DNA from: Xestospongia bergquistia
Lineage: Eukaryota > Porifera > Demospongiae > Haplosclerida > Petrosiidae
Assembly: GCA_963965975.1 (NCBI GenBank)
Contig: OZ014414.1
Location: 6,485,501-6,549,500 of the forward strand
Length of the DNA: 64,000 nt
Reading direction: 5' to 3'
In this document: positions 12,526-24,239 of the stretch, piece by piece
How the letters are laid out: each line of letters starts with the position of its first letter
Position numbering within the stretch: the first letter of the stretch is position 1
Notes under the pieces: model-generated
Databases searched by the model: none
Seen by the model: only the letters and a program-made list of their open reading frames with translations
Told to the model about the DNA's origin: nothing
Made by a program: the position numbers and the translations under genes

Positions 12526-12884
12526 TTTTTTGTGAATTGTTGTAATGATGTATATTAAGAAGTCACATTGAATGATGTTGTCACCTTGTATATTATGACA
12601 ATCCATTATGATTTTATATTTGCACGTAAGAATGTGAAGCTTGTCACTGTGAGGTTAACTTAAACTACCATTTTTAACTAAGTAATAAAATTCATGTAAA
12701 TGTTCATAATAACTTAACTTTTTTAGATTTGTATGCAAAACAATGTAGAGTAAGTATTGTGGACAAGCTTTCCTGGAGGCCAGTGACTGCAGTGCTAGTT
12801 TCTTGATTTTTATTTATACTAACATTTTGATGCTAAAATTTCTGTTTTTAAGAAAATATAAATTATTTATAATATATTAACTAA

Positions 12885-13005
12885 ACCGGTGGAATGTTCT
12901 GTCCTACACACAATGTTGTTTAGCAATTGCAGCTCGACCCTATTTTAAATACTTGAAACCACAAATATTTAAGAAGGCGTTGTTTTCTCGTACCTACAAC
13001 AGAAA
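12885..13005. repeat. Dispersed repeat, copy 1 (with 23903-24030)
   Basis: The block beginning ACTAAACCGGTGGAATGTTC recurs at 23903-24030 as ACCTAAACCGATGGAATGTT. The match continues through AACTGCAGCTC-like and AATACTTGAAAC blocks. Here it adjoins a LINE reverse-transcriptase fragment; at the other site it lies upstream of the Death-domain exon. It may be LINE-derived. Confidence 0.75.
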
Positions 13006-14110
13006 CTCATTTAATTTGAGTCAACTTGTCAAAGAAACCACTCGTGTATCATGTTCAGGTTCTTCTTCTTTGATTGATCTAGTGTTTGTCCCTTCCAATC
13101 TTACCTCCAACTTCTGTCATATCTTACCACCTGTCTCAACTTCCGACCATAATTCTATCCTTTTTTCAATTTGTCGAAGTGTTTCTGCCAACACTGATCT
13201 TCCTCGTCCTAGTCGTAGGTGGGTGTATGATCAAGCTGACTTTGAGTCTGCTAACCTTCTCCTTTCTTCCATATCTTGGGACTCTCTACTCTCTGATTTA
13301 ATCATAGCTGGTCCATATTTAAAGAGGTTTTTCTTACTTATTATGAACAGAACTATTCCCACTAAAGTCAGTTATCCCACAACATATTCTCCTTAGATTA
13401 ACAAAGCTTTTTTATCCAAGGTTAAGAAATATAATCACCTATTTGCAAGAGTGAAACACACTGGTTCTACTTCTCTATGGTCTGCTTGCAGAAAGCAATG
13501 TAACAACACCCTTTCACTTCTACATCATCTAAAGAAACAATTTTTTTATTGTTTATTCCTCTCAACTTCTCCTTGATCTCTTTGGTCATCTGTCAGAAAG
13601 CTTACACAAAAGTACAACCAATTACCTATACTCCATTATAATGAAGTTTCTCCCTCCACATCTGATGCCAAAGACAACCGCCTTAATAATTTTTTTCACA
13701 CAGAGTTTTAATCCTTGTACAAGTTCTCCTTTATGTCTCTCTCACTCTCTCACCTTCATTGATCCTCCTCCTGATCTACTCTGTACTCCTGAACAAGTCT
13801 TACATCTTATTCATCAACTACCAACAGACACTTCACCTGGCCCTGATGGTATTTCTTCTAAAATGTTAAAATCCACTGCCTACTCTATTTTACATCCACT
13901 TTCACTTCTATTCAATCAGTCTATCTCTTTTGGAACCTTCTTATCTGAATGAAAATGCTCACATATAGCATTTATTCCAAAATCTACATCACTTTCATCA
14001 CCATCTTGTTATCATCCTATTTCTCTCTTATCTTTTGTTGGAAAAGCATATTTATCTATGGATGCACAATTTCTGCTCTCAAAATAACTAGTTCAGTTGA
14101 TGATACAGTT
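12950..14110 (+). pseudogene. LINE endonuclease/reverse transcriptase fragment
   Basis: The first frame holds the end of an APE endonuclease: SSSLIDLVFVPSNL, then STSDHNSILF. After stops and frameshifts a second frame (13641-13952) reads TDTSPGPDGISSKMLK and LHPLSLLFNQSISFGTF. These are reverse-transcriptase motifs typical of L2/CR1/Jockey-type LINEs (SPGPDGI...). Further degenerate RT sequence (LSFVGKAYLSM) follows in another frame. The catalytic YADD region is missing, so the element is 3' truncated as well as frameshifted. Confidence 0.8.
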
Positions 14111-14334
14111 TTTACAGTTGCAACTAAGAAGTGATCTTTACTAGGATAACTGTACACTTGAAGCTTCAAATTTATTGAACTAAACTAAATAATGTTAAAT
14201 TAAATCTTGTGTACGATTAATGTAAGAATAGCTACCACATTTACAATGGACTTTGAGAAAATTTAGTTTTTTTGTAGTATTATTGTGTAGCCAGAAAATG
14301 TTATTATATGAACATTGACCATTTTAATTACTTA

Positions 14335-14575
14335 GCTGCTCAAAAAATTAATATGTTATGTTATTTTAATTAGTTTGTACTTTACATAAGTCAATTACTA
14401 TGGAACATAGAATTCTTGTGTGTTACTCAATGTGTAATTTGTCAGTATGTTGCACTATTATATACCAACCAATTACATAATGAGTAATTCACATAAATTA
14501 AATATTCCATGATAATCTACATTTATGTAAAGTACAAAATAATTAAAATAACATGACATATTAATTTTTACAGTA
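14335..14575. mobile_element. MITE with about 100-bp terminal inverted repeats, copy 1
   Basis: The element is nearly a complete palindrome. The left arm (AATTAATATG...TTTGTACTTTACATAA...TACTATGGAACATAG) matches the reverse complement of the right arm, which ends AATTTTTACAGTA. It has no coding capacity. A second copy with the same arm layout is at 31958-32189 (outer end CACTGTAAAAATTAA). The target-site duplication is not clear by eye. Confidence 0.85.
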
Positions 14576-14691
14576 AATTTGTGAGTATATTTCAAGCTCT
14601 GTTATATAACTCCTGCAAACATTTTCTGATTATTGCCTTGACCATAATAGTTAGAATCAAGTATTTAATAGTTTATAAACAACAACTTGAA

Positions 14692-15340
14692 ATGGCTACT
14701 GAGAAAAAAGTAGAGTACATGGACTATGAACATTTTGATCCTTTTGAGTACATCAAGGCTAAGTATTCAACAGTAAATGCTTAGAACTCTCAACCATTGA
14801 AACTATGATATAATATATTCCAGTCTTATGGTTCCACTCCTGCTGGATTGAAGGTATATATACTTATTGATTTAGGGTGTGGCTCTATCCCGATATATCA
14901 ATGAAGTGCACCACTACATGCATTGGAGATAGTGTTTGCTGAAAATACTGTAAGAAATCGAAATATTCTACAAATGTGGCTTGACAATGATCCCAATGCA
15001 CCAGATTTTACAGCACTATTCAAGTATGTTGTACAAGATTTAGAAGGCAAAGGAGAAGAGGAAGTTCTAAAGAGGCAGGAAGACTTAAGAAAAAGGAGCT
15101 ATACCTTGTGATATATTAATGTGGTCCTCCTCTTCTATAGAGTTCCTGGTTATGAAGGACAGTATGACATTATTTTCTCCAGGTTATGTTTAGCTGTTGC
15201 TTGTTCTTCTCTCAAAGAGTATAATCAAGCTATAGGTCGACTAATTGATAAAGTACCTTAAATCAGGTCGAAATTACTTCTTCAGAGTGATGAGAGACTC
15301 AGAGTACCACTATTATTACATTGGATAAGGGAAATTCAGA
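14692..15340 (+). pseudogene. NNMT/PNMT-like methyltransferase pseudogene
   Basis: The sequence starts MATEKKVEYMDYEHFDPFEY, which fits the FDPxxYL opening of the nicotinamide/phenylethanolamine N-methyltransferase family. After two in-frame stops it continues QSYGSTPAGLK, a damaged glycine-rich SAM-binding motif (IDLGCGSIP), LEIVFAENTVRNRNILQMW, and then YVVQDLEGKGEEEVLKRQED. It ends with frameshifted matches to the second half (PGYEGQYDIIFSRLCL, LLLQSDER). The intact family transfers a methyl group from SAM to small amines; this copy cannot. A partial copy of the first exon is at 16118-16292. Confidence 0.75.
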
Positions 15341-15344
15341 GTTT

Positions 15345-16117
15345 TTTTAATTCCACCTTATGCTACACTTTTTTAAAAATTACCACAAAGTTAAGAAGTG
15401 ACTATTTAGGATAATTATTGGTTTAAATTTCAAACTAGTAAGACTAGACTTAAAAGTGTCAATTTAGATATTGTGTACAAGTATTGCAAGACCAATCACT
15501 TTTATGATGGACTTTCACATTAAGATAAATTCAGTAGGATGTTCTCCAAAACACTCATACTTTTGGGACACTGTTAAGTTTTGGACTTCAATAATTCAGT
15601 TAGCAGTGAAAAAGATAGCAATCTGTATGTTGGTTTAGCGTATTACTTTTTACTATAATAACTATATTATTTCATTAAGTACAATATTAAGCATAGTGAT
15701 TTTAGTCATTTCTCCATTACTACAGTGTAATATAAAGATTGTTCATTCCATGACAAGGAGTGTAATGGAAGTGCATCTAATTAATACGGCAGAGGACAAA
15801 AAAGGAAGATTAAAAATGAGACGATTGAGAGATAGGACAAGATGTCCAATGCTAAGTAAAGAAGAGAGGCAAATTTTCAGTGGAAAAGACAGACAGTTCA
15901 TGAGTTATAAACTAAAGGGCATCATAAGTAAAGTTGAAATATTTTAATAGTATTGTTTTCTCTATTGTGATTTCTCTCTGTAAAATAGCGTATACATTAG
16001 GTAGTTGGATTTTTTAATATTGTAATTTAATACTGCTTAATTATCATTACGTCATTAGGTAGCTCGATCAGGCTCGCCCCACCAATTCTAGTTAGTATTC
16101 AATAGTTTATAAAACAA
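15345..16117. other. Non-coding region between methyltransferase fragments
   Basis: An 83-codon open frame at 15696-15947 has a lysine/arginine-rich second half but no recognised motif or splice support. I treat it as unproven. Otherwise nothing is seen. Confidence 0.3.
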
Positions 16118-16292
16118 TTACGAAAAACGGCTACTGACAAAAAAGAGGACTACATAGACTATTATCGTTTTAATCCTTTCCTATACATCAAAGATATATA
16201 TGCAATAGTGAATGATTGGAACTCTCAACCAATGAAACTATTACACAATATATTCCAGTCTTATGGTTCCACTTCTGCTGGATTGAAAAGAT
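16118..16292 (+). pseudogene. Second NNMT/PNMT-like fragment (first exon only)
   Basis: One frame reads ATDKKEDYIDYYRFNPFLYI, then NDWNSQPMKLLHNIFQSYGS and TSAGLK, where the other copy has TPAGLK. It is therefore a duplicate of the opening of the fragment at 14692. The initiator ATG has become ACG. The next exon is absent, since normal non-coding sequence follows. It preserves the residues that are stops in the first copy, so the two decayed independently. Confidence 0.75.
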
Positions 16293-17324
16293 TTTTACTT
16301 TGATGTGATTTTAACTAGAATATGTAGATCAACACTAGTTGAAATCTGTTGAAATGATTACCATATCATAATTGATATTCAATGATGAAATAGATGTGAA
16401 TAAATTTGTTTTTCTAATAAAAATAAAAAAAAGTAAAAAATAGTAATATCCTAATAATATGATGCACGCAGTAGGTAACAACGCATACAAATTTAATATT
16501 ATAGCTATCTTGTAGTTCTTACTGATATCAATTGAATACCTCTAGGGCCTTCAGCTCTTCTACTTGTATGTATGTTGTAATGTATTGTTAAACCAATAAT
16601 GTGGATTTTCCCCTATTTAGTGTCCAAGAACAGAATTTCTTAAAACTTTACATGTGCTGATCTAAGGAGTTATCAATACAACCAGATGATATTAAATCCT
16701 ATTGAAATTACAGCATTACAGTAAGTCTTTTGTTACACTTACTCTAAAGAATGTGATCCACCAGTCAGTTTATTGAGTACACAAATATGACCACCAAACC
16801 TATATTTTCTGTGCTACATTGAAGTAGTCCTATAACATTAATAAAAAAATGCAAACCTGATTGGACCTTGACCTTCATACCTAAAGCTCTTTTCACCAAC
16901 AAATTCATTAGTGTAATTGCTACATAAAGATGGATTAATAAAACATATAATAATATTTTCTGTTCCATGATCAATGTGTACGATCCATACAAGGAAGACC
17001 TGTAAAATTTCAATAAATTTAGAGTGATTTACAAAACAAATTTTACCATTTTAACATTCAATAACATCAAAATGGTGTTGTGCAACTATTTGTGGATAAT
17101 TATTAGAATACCCGCAAGACATCTATATGATTCTTCAAGAATATCTATAAATTAATTAAGATTATATGTAGTGAAACGTTAGGATAACAAATTGCCCTAT
17201 CAATACAACCATGAATGGTGATTCAAACTGTTTTAGCTTGTCATATCTGTCACAATGTCAGATAAAAGTGGAGCCCTTAAAGTAACAATAATTATCATTA
17301 TTCAAGCCAATCAAATATATGAAT
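16293..17324. other. Non-coding region
   Basis: No supported gene. A hydrophobic minus-strand frame at 16765-17013 has no recognised signature. Confidence 0.35.
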
Positions 17325-17430
17325 TACCTTGCTCGTATAAACTCTATGCTTCAATCTGCAATGTGCTCGATCAAGAGATCCCTGTGGATCTAAAATTGGC
17401 AAGAGCATCATCACGATATCACTAATAAGT
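17325..17430 (-). pseudogene. Integrase-type fragment (DPxG...RR.Y motif)
   Basis: The minus strand reads MMLLPILDPQGSLDRAHCRL followed by KHRVYTSK and a GT donor. This resembles the segment that precedes the catalytic core in integrase-like transposon proteins common in cnidarians and sponges (LDPxGxxxR...RRxY). The catalytic core is not found nearby; a core fragment of the same broad family lies at 54781-54963. Short and without context, so tentative. Confidence 0.4.
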
Positions 17431-17798
17431 GTTAAGAAACAGAGAGTCAAAAATTAACACCAACAAACTGTCTAACACTCATTTGATGTGTTATTTTTCT
17501 TGAGTCTATTCAACATACTTCTGTATCCTAAAAGTTAACCTGAGCTCTCTAGCTCTTCCCATAATAGAATATATATATATACATATATATTTCTCAATAG
17601 TAATTAATATAAGTTATCAGCTCTACATCAATGAGATACCTTTACACATACAACATATTAACCATCCAAAAAATTTCCCTAGTCTGGAGATGCTACTCTC
17701 TTGTCTTCAATAGAGACTCTTTATATAAGGGATATAAATATTGTTCATAGAATGTTAGGTTTGTGCATTAACATCATCTCAACATTTACTAGACCTAC

Positions 17799-17921
17799 CT
17801 CAGGAAGTAATTTTCTCTGTCTCGTAAATATCGATGGTTGAAATTCAGCAGGTGACAAATAATTGTTTTCGTTGATCAACTGAACTGATCTCAGCATTAC
17901 AGTAAAATTGTAGTCTTCCAT
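17799..17921 (-). CDS. Possible 41-codon first exon, unknown protein
   Basis: Starting at an ATG at 17921, the frame is open for 41 codons (MEDYNFTVMLRSVQLINENN ... QRKLLPE) and ends exactly at a GTAGGT donor (17798-17797). I do not recognise it. The next exon may be the integrase-like piece at 17430, but the phases do not join simply. It could be part of a transposon-encoded protein. Confidence 0.3.
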
Positions 17922-18324
17922 CTTTTCTGAATATAAGATAGGTCATGCTGACTTCTTAAGGTGGTCTAAAATATGATACAATTATGTTACTAACTGCCTG
18001 AGGTATTCCAATACTCGCTGGAGAAACTGGAGTTCAGAAGAGACAAGAAAACATAGATACTTCTACAAAGGGGTTAAAATTAACACACTACAAAATTAAT
18101 AATAATTACAGGCACAAAGTGACTGATCAGCTGCGAGAGAGACAAAAAGTGCTATGTTAGAGAAGTAAGTGTCAAGCAAAACTGCTCTATTTTTATTGTC
18201 TACTAGTTTTGTTAGAGAAATAAACTGTTAATAAATGAAGGGAAAATAAATTCAAGAGAAATTTAAAGAGAAAATAAAAGTGAGCAAAAAGACAAATTAA
18301 GAATACACAACAAACTACTTATTA

Positions 18325-21300
18325 TCACCAAAACTGAAGCCTGTCTTTAATAACTTGATAAATATCTAAATTTTTACAATACTCTTCATGTCTTCTTGAT
18401 AAGTGTAGTGTCCGTACTGTAGAAGTTTTAGTAAGTGATGTACATATTGTCTTGATATCATCATTGTTCAGTGAAGTATAGTGGAGATATAGTGTTGTCA
18501 CTGATGTAGTTGTTTGTATTAGATCTGCTATTGTACTGGTACTAACTGAAGTGATCTGATGATTATGTCCAATGTTCAACACAGTTAATGTTTGGTTTTT
18601 AGTAAGTCCTTCACAGATATATCGGACTCCATTATCAGTGATGTTACAGTTGTAGAATTCTAGTTCTTTTAAAGTTGTATTACTGACTAACATATTAGAT
18701 AAGTGAGTCATATCTTCGTCTGTGATACCAGTAACATGATACAACCATAACTCTTCAAGTGTTTTGTTATTAAAGAGACTTATACTGACTTGTTTGATAT
18801 CACCAGTAAATGAAGAGGATCGCAGCCATAGTCTCTTTATTGTTTTATTAGTTTTTAGTATCTCTGATAATATGGATACACACTTACTGTCCAATGAAGT
18901 GTTCACTATATCAAGTCTCCTCACTGTACACTTATTAAGATTGTTTATAATAACTGCAGTACTTTCAGGAGATGATGAAGAGAGTTGAATACTCCATTCT
19001 TTTTTTCTTACTTTTTGTTCTTTAATTAATTTACTTATAACATCTTCACATTCTATTACACTTGGACTAGAGAGCCATACACAATTGTCATCATCATACC
19101 ATTGAATACATCCAGTGTTTCCTGTTATAAAACAAGGTAACAATATAATAGTATAGTACACACATAGTAATATATACCATAAGTCAATAACACACTACAG
19201 TGGTATTTGTTACATTGGTACATTATCTTGTTGTAAGTTAATTGAATCTAATAATGAAAGGGCATCTGATGACTTTTATCCAATTCCTTGACATTTTATC
19301 CATATTTTCAGCTAACCAATCGAAATATTAAAATCTATGACATCATTAGTCACATGAATCAACATCAATAAAACGTAGAAAATAAACATTATGAAATTAT
19401 GGATAAAAATATAGTTCTTTTCAAAGCAGTTCTTGAAGCTATCACAAGTCACTACTTATATTATCTGAAACAAATTTTTGACTTGGATCTATTGTCTTAA
19501 GTGCGAGTGACATTATTATGATGTCATAATGCCAAAAAATCTGACTAAAGTCACCAGATGCCCTTTCTCACATTAATTAAGCAAGTGGACATCTGGAGAT
19601 GAGACTACATCATGTTAGTAGTTTAAGGAGTGTGTCAATATTAATACATAACAATATATGGATATCTAATAAATTTCTTTCCAATATATCCCTTTACGTC
19701 ATTTATGATTAGGTTAGTTAAATCCTATATTGAATGGGAAATTCCTAGATGTTATAAATAGTTATGATCTATAAATGTACATTGATTGCTTCATAACTAG
19801 AAAATACTAGTAAATTAACAGTGTCAAAAATGTCTTAATGTCTTGATTTCTAACTCAAATTTCTCTGCTATATTAGGTAGACAAAAATTAGTTGATACTA
19901 TTCAGACAATATTATTGGTAAAATGTTTATAACTTGAATATGTACTATGTAAAGTGGGTGTGGTCTTAAACAAATAGCTGATGTTTATCTCATCCCTAGA
20001 TGTCCACTTTATAAAGCAAAGATCACTCTCTCCACGTTACCAAGTGGGTGTCTGGTAAGCTGATGTGTAATTCTTAGTTATTACTTTCATATACTCTTTA
20101 TATATCTCTGGTTATGATAACTCACAGCTCATTGCATGCATAAAGTATGGTGTGGGTTGGGCTATAGTGTGTTTGAGGTATGTAGCCTCATCCACAGAGT
20201 GCCATGCACCCTGAGAGTAAAGGCATTTTACTTGGGGGGAATGGCAGTCTGGGGAAAAGACTATGAGATATGATGTCTAAAATATTCTGTTGGTATTTTA
20301 AAATTCTACATGTGTGTGTGTACCATAATACAGGAAACAGATCTATGTGGACATACCCACAAAAATGACAGGTGATGACAACATTTGGTACAAAAACGTC
20401 ACATACTGAAATATGAGAGCAGTTTTCAGCATCAAATTCTAATGTGATATACATTTTTCTGCTTCAGCAAATGGAGCGTATGAAATATTAGCTAGGAGAG
20501 ATGTTGCGTGAACAAACACAGTATAAATTTCGGTATTTGAGCCTGAATAAATCATTTTATCAAGTTAAAACTTTAAAATGAGTATCACTATAGTAACCAG
20601 TCCCTCTCCCACTATGTGGAAGGTTTATCCTGAAGACAAGCCTACAAAGTGTGCCACAAGATGGTAGCCATGATATAGATGATACAAGAAACTTAACCAA
20701 TGAAGTCACACACAGGGTCTCTTAGTTTAAATTTAACCTATTTTGTTGTCTTTGTTGTTGACCAGTAGATAACAAGGAGATGTCATAATCTGTCATCAAT
20801 AGCTCTTTTCTTTTAACTGTTCTGATAATGGAGGCCTTATAAAATTGAAACTCTCCAAAGAACATATTTCAACTGATAACCCTGAAGACAATCTCACTCA
20901 TCCAAAAGAAAGATGCCAGTCAGCTATGAACTTATTACTACAACAGTATAACTAAACCTACAGTGCAAAGGCTATATAAACTGTCCTCCTCTTACTTGTT
21001 TAGACTCACTCACTTAATAATATAATATCTACATGTACATACTATAATAGTTACCTTTTAAACTCTGCTTTAATTCCTTGATCTGTTGATATCTCTCTTG
21101 TAGCTGTAATGTCAAAGATGCTATTATTTCCTGCTGTTTTTCTATTTCTCTTTGTTTCTCAACAGACTCTTTCTCAATAACTGAAATGAATTCGAAATGT
21201 ATTGACAAATAAGTGATACAGAGTATGTCAATGTTACATGTATTAATTAAAACTTCCTTGCTTTAGAATGATGTTAAATTCTTTGGATGTCAGAAACAAG

Positions 21301-23701
21301 TTATATAACGCATGGAAGCCTAGTGAGACAGTCCTATATTAGGATTTTTATAAAAGATCTCTACCTCCTAAACCCAAAACATTAAGTGTTAAAGTATGTT
21401 GTCTGAGACTTACTATCTCACTTGACTTTCATAATAATGTGAAATTAATGAGTGACAGAAAGCTAGCTCCAACCACTCTTAGTTTCCTTTTTTAGTGTTT
21501 CTTTTAATCTCCCACTCAATTATTAATCTATTTTCTTAATACCAATTACCTTTTAAGGTCTGTTGTAATGTCTCATTATGTTTGTCTCTATCTCTTAGCT
21601 GTGATGTTAAATTTTCAACTTCCTTTTCTTTCACTTGTCTTATTTCTATGTAAAAATATTGAGTTGTGAAATATTCAGTATATTTGAACTACAAATCAAT
21701 TTGTAATTTCATGTATATAGTTATGAAGGAGTTTAAGTATGTACACACACATACAATAGAATAATAGACAGTAGTTAGTCCTTTTTTCTTTACTTCTTCA
21801 AGTGTGTCCAGAGCTCTGGCAATAATTGATGTGGTTAGACTGAGTGGACAAAAACATGTGACAATGATAGACCTGCTCTCTCTTAAACAACGAATCTCCA
21901 TATTTCCTTCAACTGATTCAGCAATAACATCTCTTATGTCTTGCAATGTGTATTTTGTAGGATCCCAGTCTAAGACAAAAATGGCTGTTTCACATTTGAG
22001 AAGAGAACGACTTTTATTTTCTTTGAAGGTTTCATTCAGACAAAGACAAACTTTTGTTTCCTTGCAAAATGACTGAACAACATCTTTATATGATTGCACA
22101 TATGTCTCAGCTTCTTTGATGTCATATCGCTCCACAATGTCCTCCAGACAACTGATATTGATCAATGTACAATGATCACGCACAACATTTAAAACATCAT
22201 CAATTGACTTTGAATGAGTTATTTCAGTTTCAAGGTGAGGATAACTATCGGAAAAAAAGCATGTCAATGCATCTAGAGATGGTGGACTTTTGTTAATTGC
22301 TTCTTCGATTTTGTTAAAGGCCATTCCAAATTTTTTTCGGATTGACTCAAATGCAGAGTCTAACTTTCGAGGAATTGGAATAGGTTTTAAAACTGTATCT
22401 ATACATTAAAAATTATTTAAATGGAGGTTATGTTTCTCCTAGTACTTACTTAATGTTTGACTCCCTTCATTAGCAGCATATGCTACTTGTAAATCATAGT
22501 CAGGAAATGCTTTACATAATAAAATAGACTTGTAACAAAAGTAAAGTCTATGTCAGTACTCACTACAATCCTGTATGATAGCATTAGCACATGGTACATT
22601 GCTAGTTTGTTTTAAGAGTATACTAGCAAAGACCTCCAGATTATGATAGTTGGTGTGTACTGCATGACGTACAGCTTGTAACAGGACAAATAATGCTTTA
22701 GTTGTTGATGGAGATTTAACAGCATATTTTATAATTGCTAGTCTAGTTTTAGTAATAACTCCTTCTCTATAGAGGTAGTGTGCTACTCTAACAGGATATT
22801 GAAGAGACTGAGAGAGAGTGCCATAATGACAACGTAAAATATCACCGGCTTGATCTTCATGACTACTATCACTTGTCATTGCTACCTTTTGAACTTTGCC
22901 TGATGTTGTATGGTCATCTGGAAATGTTTCACCTATCAATAATATGTATTAATTATAAATTATTTAATCATCCTCTTACCATATTCACTGATAATTCTCT
23001 CAGAGAGTATTTTTGTCTCTTTAAACCTGGACAGTACTGTAGATAACACTTTCAATTTCTTGTGATCTGAAGATACTGCTGTATGTATAGCAGATAACAG
23101 AGTTGTCTTCTTCTCATTTGGGGAGCCTTGCAATGACTCCATCTTATCAAGTGTTGCTTCACTGATACATCTTTCACTAAATAAGAGCTGAGACACTTTT
23201 ACAGGATTAAGCAGACACTGCAATAGTGGATCATTATGACACTGAAGAATAGCAGTTGCTTTAGTAGCTAGAGACTGAGAGTCCATTCCTATAATAGAGA
23301 CAGTACACAATCCATAAACAAACCAGTAATATAACATTTATAACATGATGTACATGTAAAAAGTTCTTGTACTGACTAGCAGGAAGACTACAGGATTTTC
23401 TCAACGTTTGCTCATAATCATGGGCAACAGTGATTTCTTCGATCACTTCCTTCGTCAAAGCATCTACGACTTGTCTTCTGGTAGCATCAGGTTTGGTATT
23501 TAACCACAACTCAAACATTTTTGTCGCTTTGCGTGTGGAGTCATCTGGTAGCTTGTGAATATCTTCTAACTTCTTAGCGTTCAGTTTCAGCTGAATTCCC
23601 AACTGATACCATTTACTACCAATACGAATATGTTCACATAATTCATCGAGTGTTGGTTTCTCTTCTAGAATCTCCTCAAAATATAGGTTTCTTGTAGCCA
23701 T
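18325..23701 (-). CDS. Death / CARD-like x2 / module / coiled-coil / LRR receptor-like gene (NACHT-less)
   Basis: Eight exons, all with phase-1 junctions. 23377-23701: Death domain (KWYQLGIQLKLNAKKLEDI core). 22980-23288 and 22564-22932: two paralogous helical domains of about 100 residues sharing ILxCH...PVxV, CARD-like. 22450-22509: short linker. 22398 to about 21780: a module of about 210 residues that opens KPIPIPRKLDSAFESI and later reads FVLDWDPTKYTLQDIRDVI. 21550-21645 and 21055-21180: coiled coils. 18325-19121: about seven RI-type LRRs. About 900 residues if all exons join. There is no Walker A/B (NACHT) anywhere, unlike classical NLRs. Odd point: both in-phase donors at the end of the 210-residue module create a TAA with the next acceptor, so the joint there is unresolved (non-canonical splice, alternative 3' end at 21689, or a lesion). 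Start: the first ATG before MATRNLYFEE. A role as a cytosolic immune or cell-death adaptor is inferred from domains. Confidence 0.72.
19230..20100. repeat. Intronic sequence duplicated at 27170-28020
   Basis: About 850 bases align colinearly with 27170-28020 in the same orientation. Shared blocks include AGTATTAATACATA-like sequence, TTGAATATGTACT and GTGGGTGTCTGGT (GTGGGCGTCTGGT). In both places a coiled-coil exon follows at higher coordinate, so this is a piece of duplicated gene, not just a dispersed repeat. Confidence 0.8.
19256..19567. mobile_element. MITE with AAAGGGCATCTG ends, inside the last intron
   Basis: Left end 19256-19280 (GAAAGGGCATCTGATGACTT) is inverted at 19547-19567 (AAAGTCACCAGATGCCCTTTC). 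The 312-bp interval has no coding frame. It sits in the roughly 1.9-kb intron between coiled-coil and LRR exons of the receptor gene. A more diverged copy, with the surrounding intron sequence, lies at about 27190-27520. Confidence 0.7.
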
Positions 23702-23902
23702 TGCTCTTTGCAAGGTGATACACCCAGTGAATTTGGTGAACTTTGGGTGGGGCTCATTACATGGGATATAATGACCACACTCATCTTAATGATAATAATA
23801 ACGCGAGTGCCAAATGGGTGTGTTAAATTTGAACTGTGAAGTACAGACTCTGTTGAAGTTAGCATGACAATTTGAAAATATGAATCATTTATAATATAAT
23901 AC

Positions 23903-24030
23903 CTAAACCGATGGAATGTTCTGTACAATGTCGTTGTAAGTTTTCAGTAAACAGCAACTGCAGCTCCACCCTATCAAAATACTTGAAACTGCAAATATTT
24001 TAACAAGGCGTGGTTTTCTAGTAATGTACT
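23903..24030. repeat. Dispersed repeat, copy 2 (with 12885-13005)
   Basis: Matches the block flanking the LINE fragment at 12885-13005. It lies about 200 bases upstream of the ATG of the Death-domain exon (minus strand), thus in or near that gene's promoter. Confidence 0.7.
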
Positions 24031-24239
24031 GGTGGTGAATGTGCTGCTAACTTCAACAGAGTTCAACAGAGTCAGAAGAAACACATGAAGACTTCCTTAG
24101 CAGTATTTGTTTCCTGTATATGCTCTGTTACGATAAAAATCTTGAATCATTTGTCTGAAGTAATTATTAGAAAGTATCAGATAAAATATTAGGTTTTGCT
24201 GTTGCCATCTATATTAAGAAATCCTAACTACTGCCCTAA

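Noticed and set aside
18764-23701. A classical NLR with NACHT
   Set aside because: No GxxxxGK[ST] Walker A or hhhhDD Walker B was found in any exon or intron of this gene.
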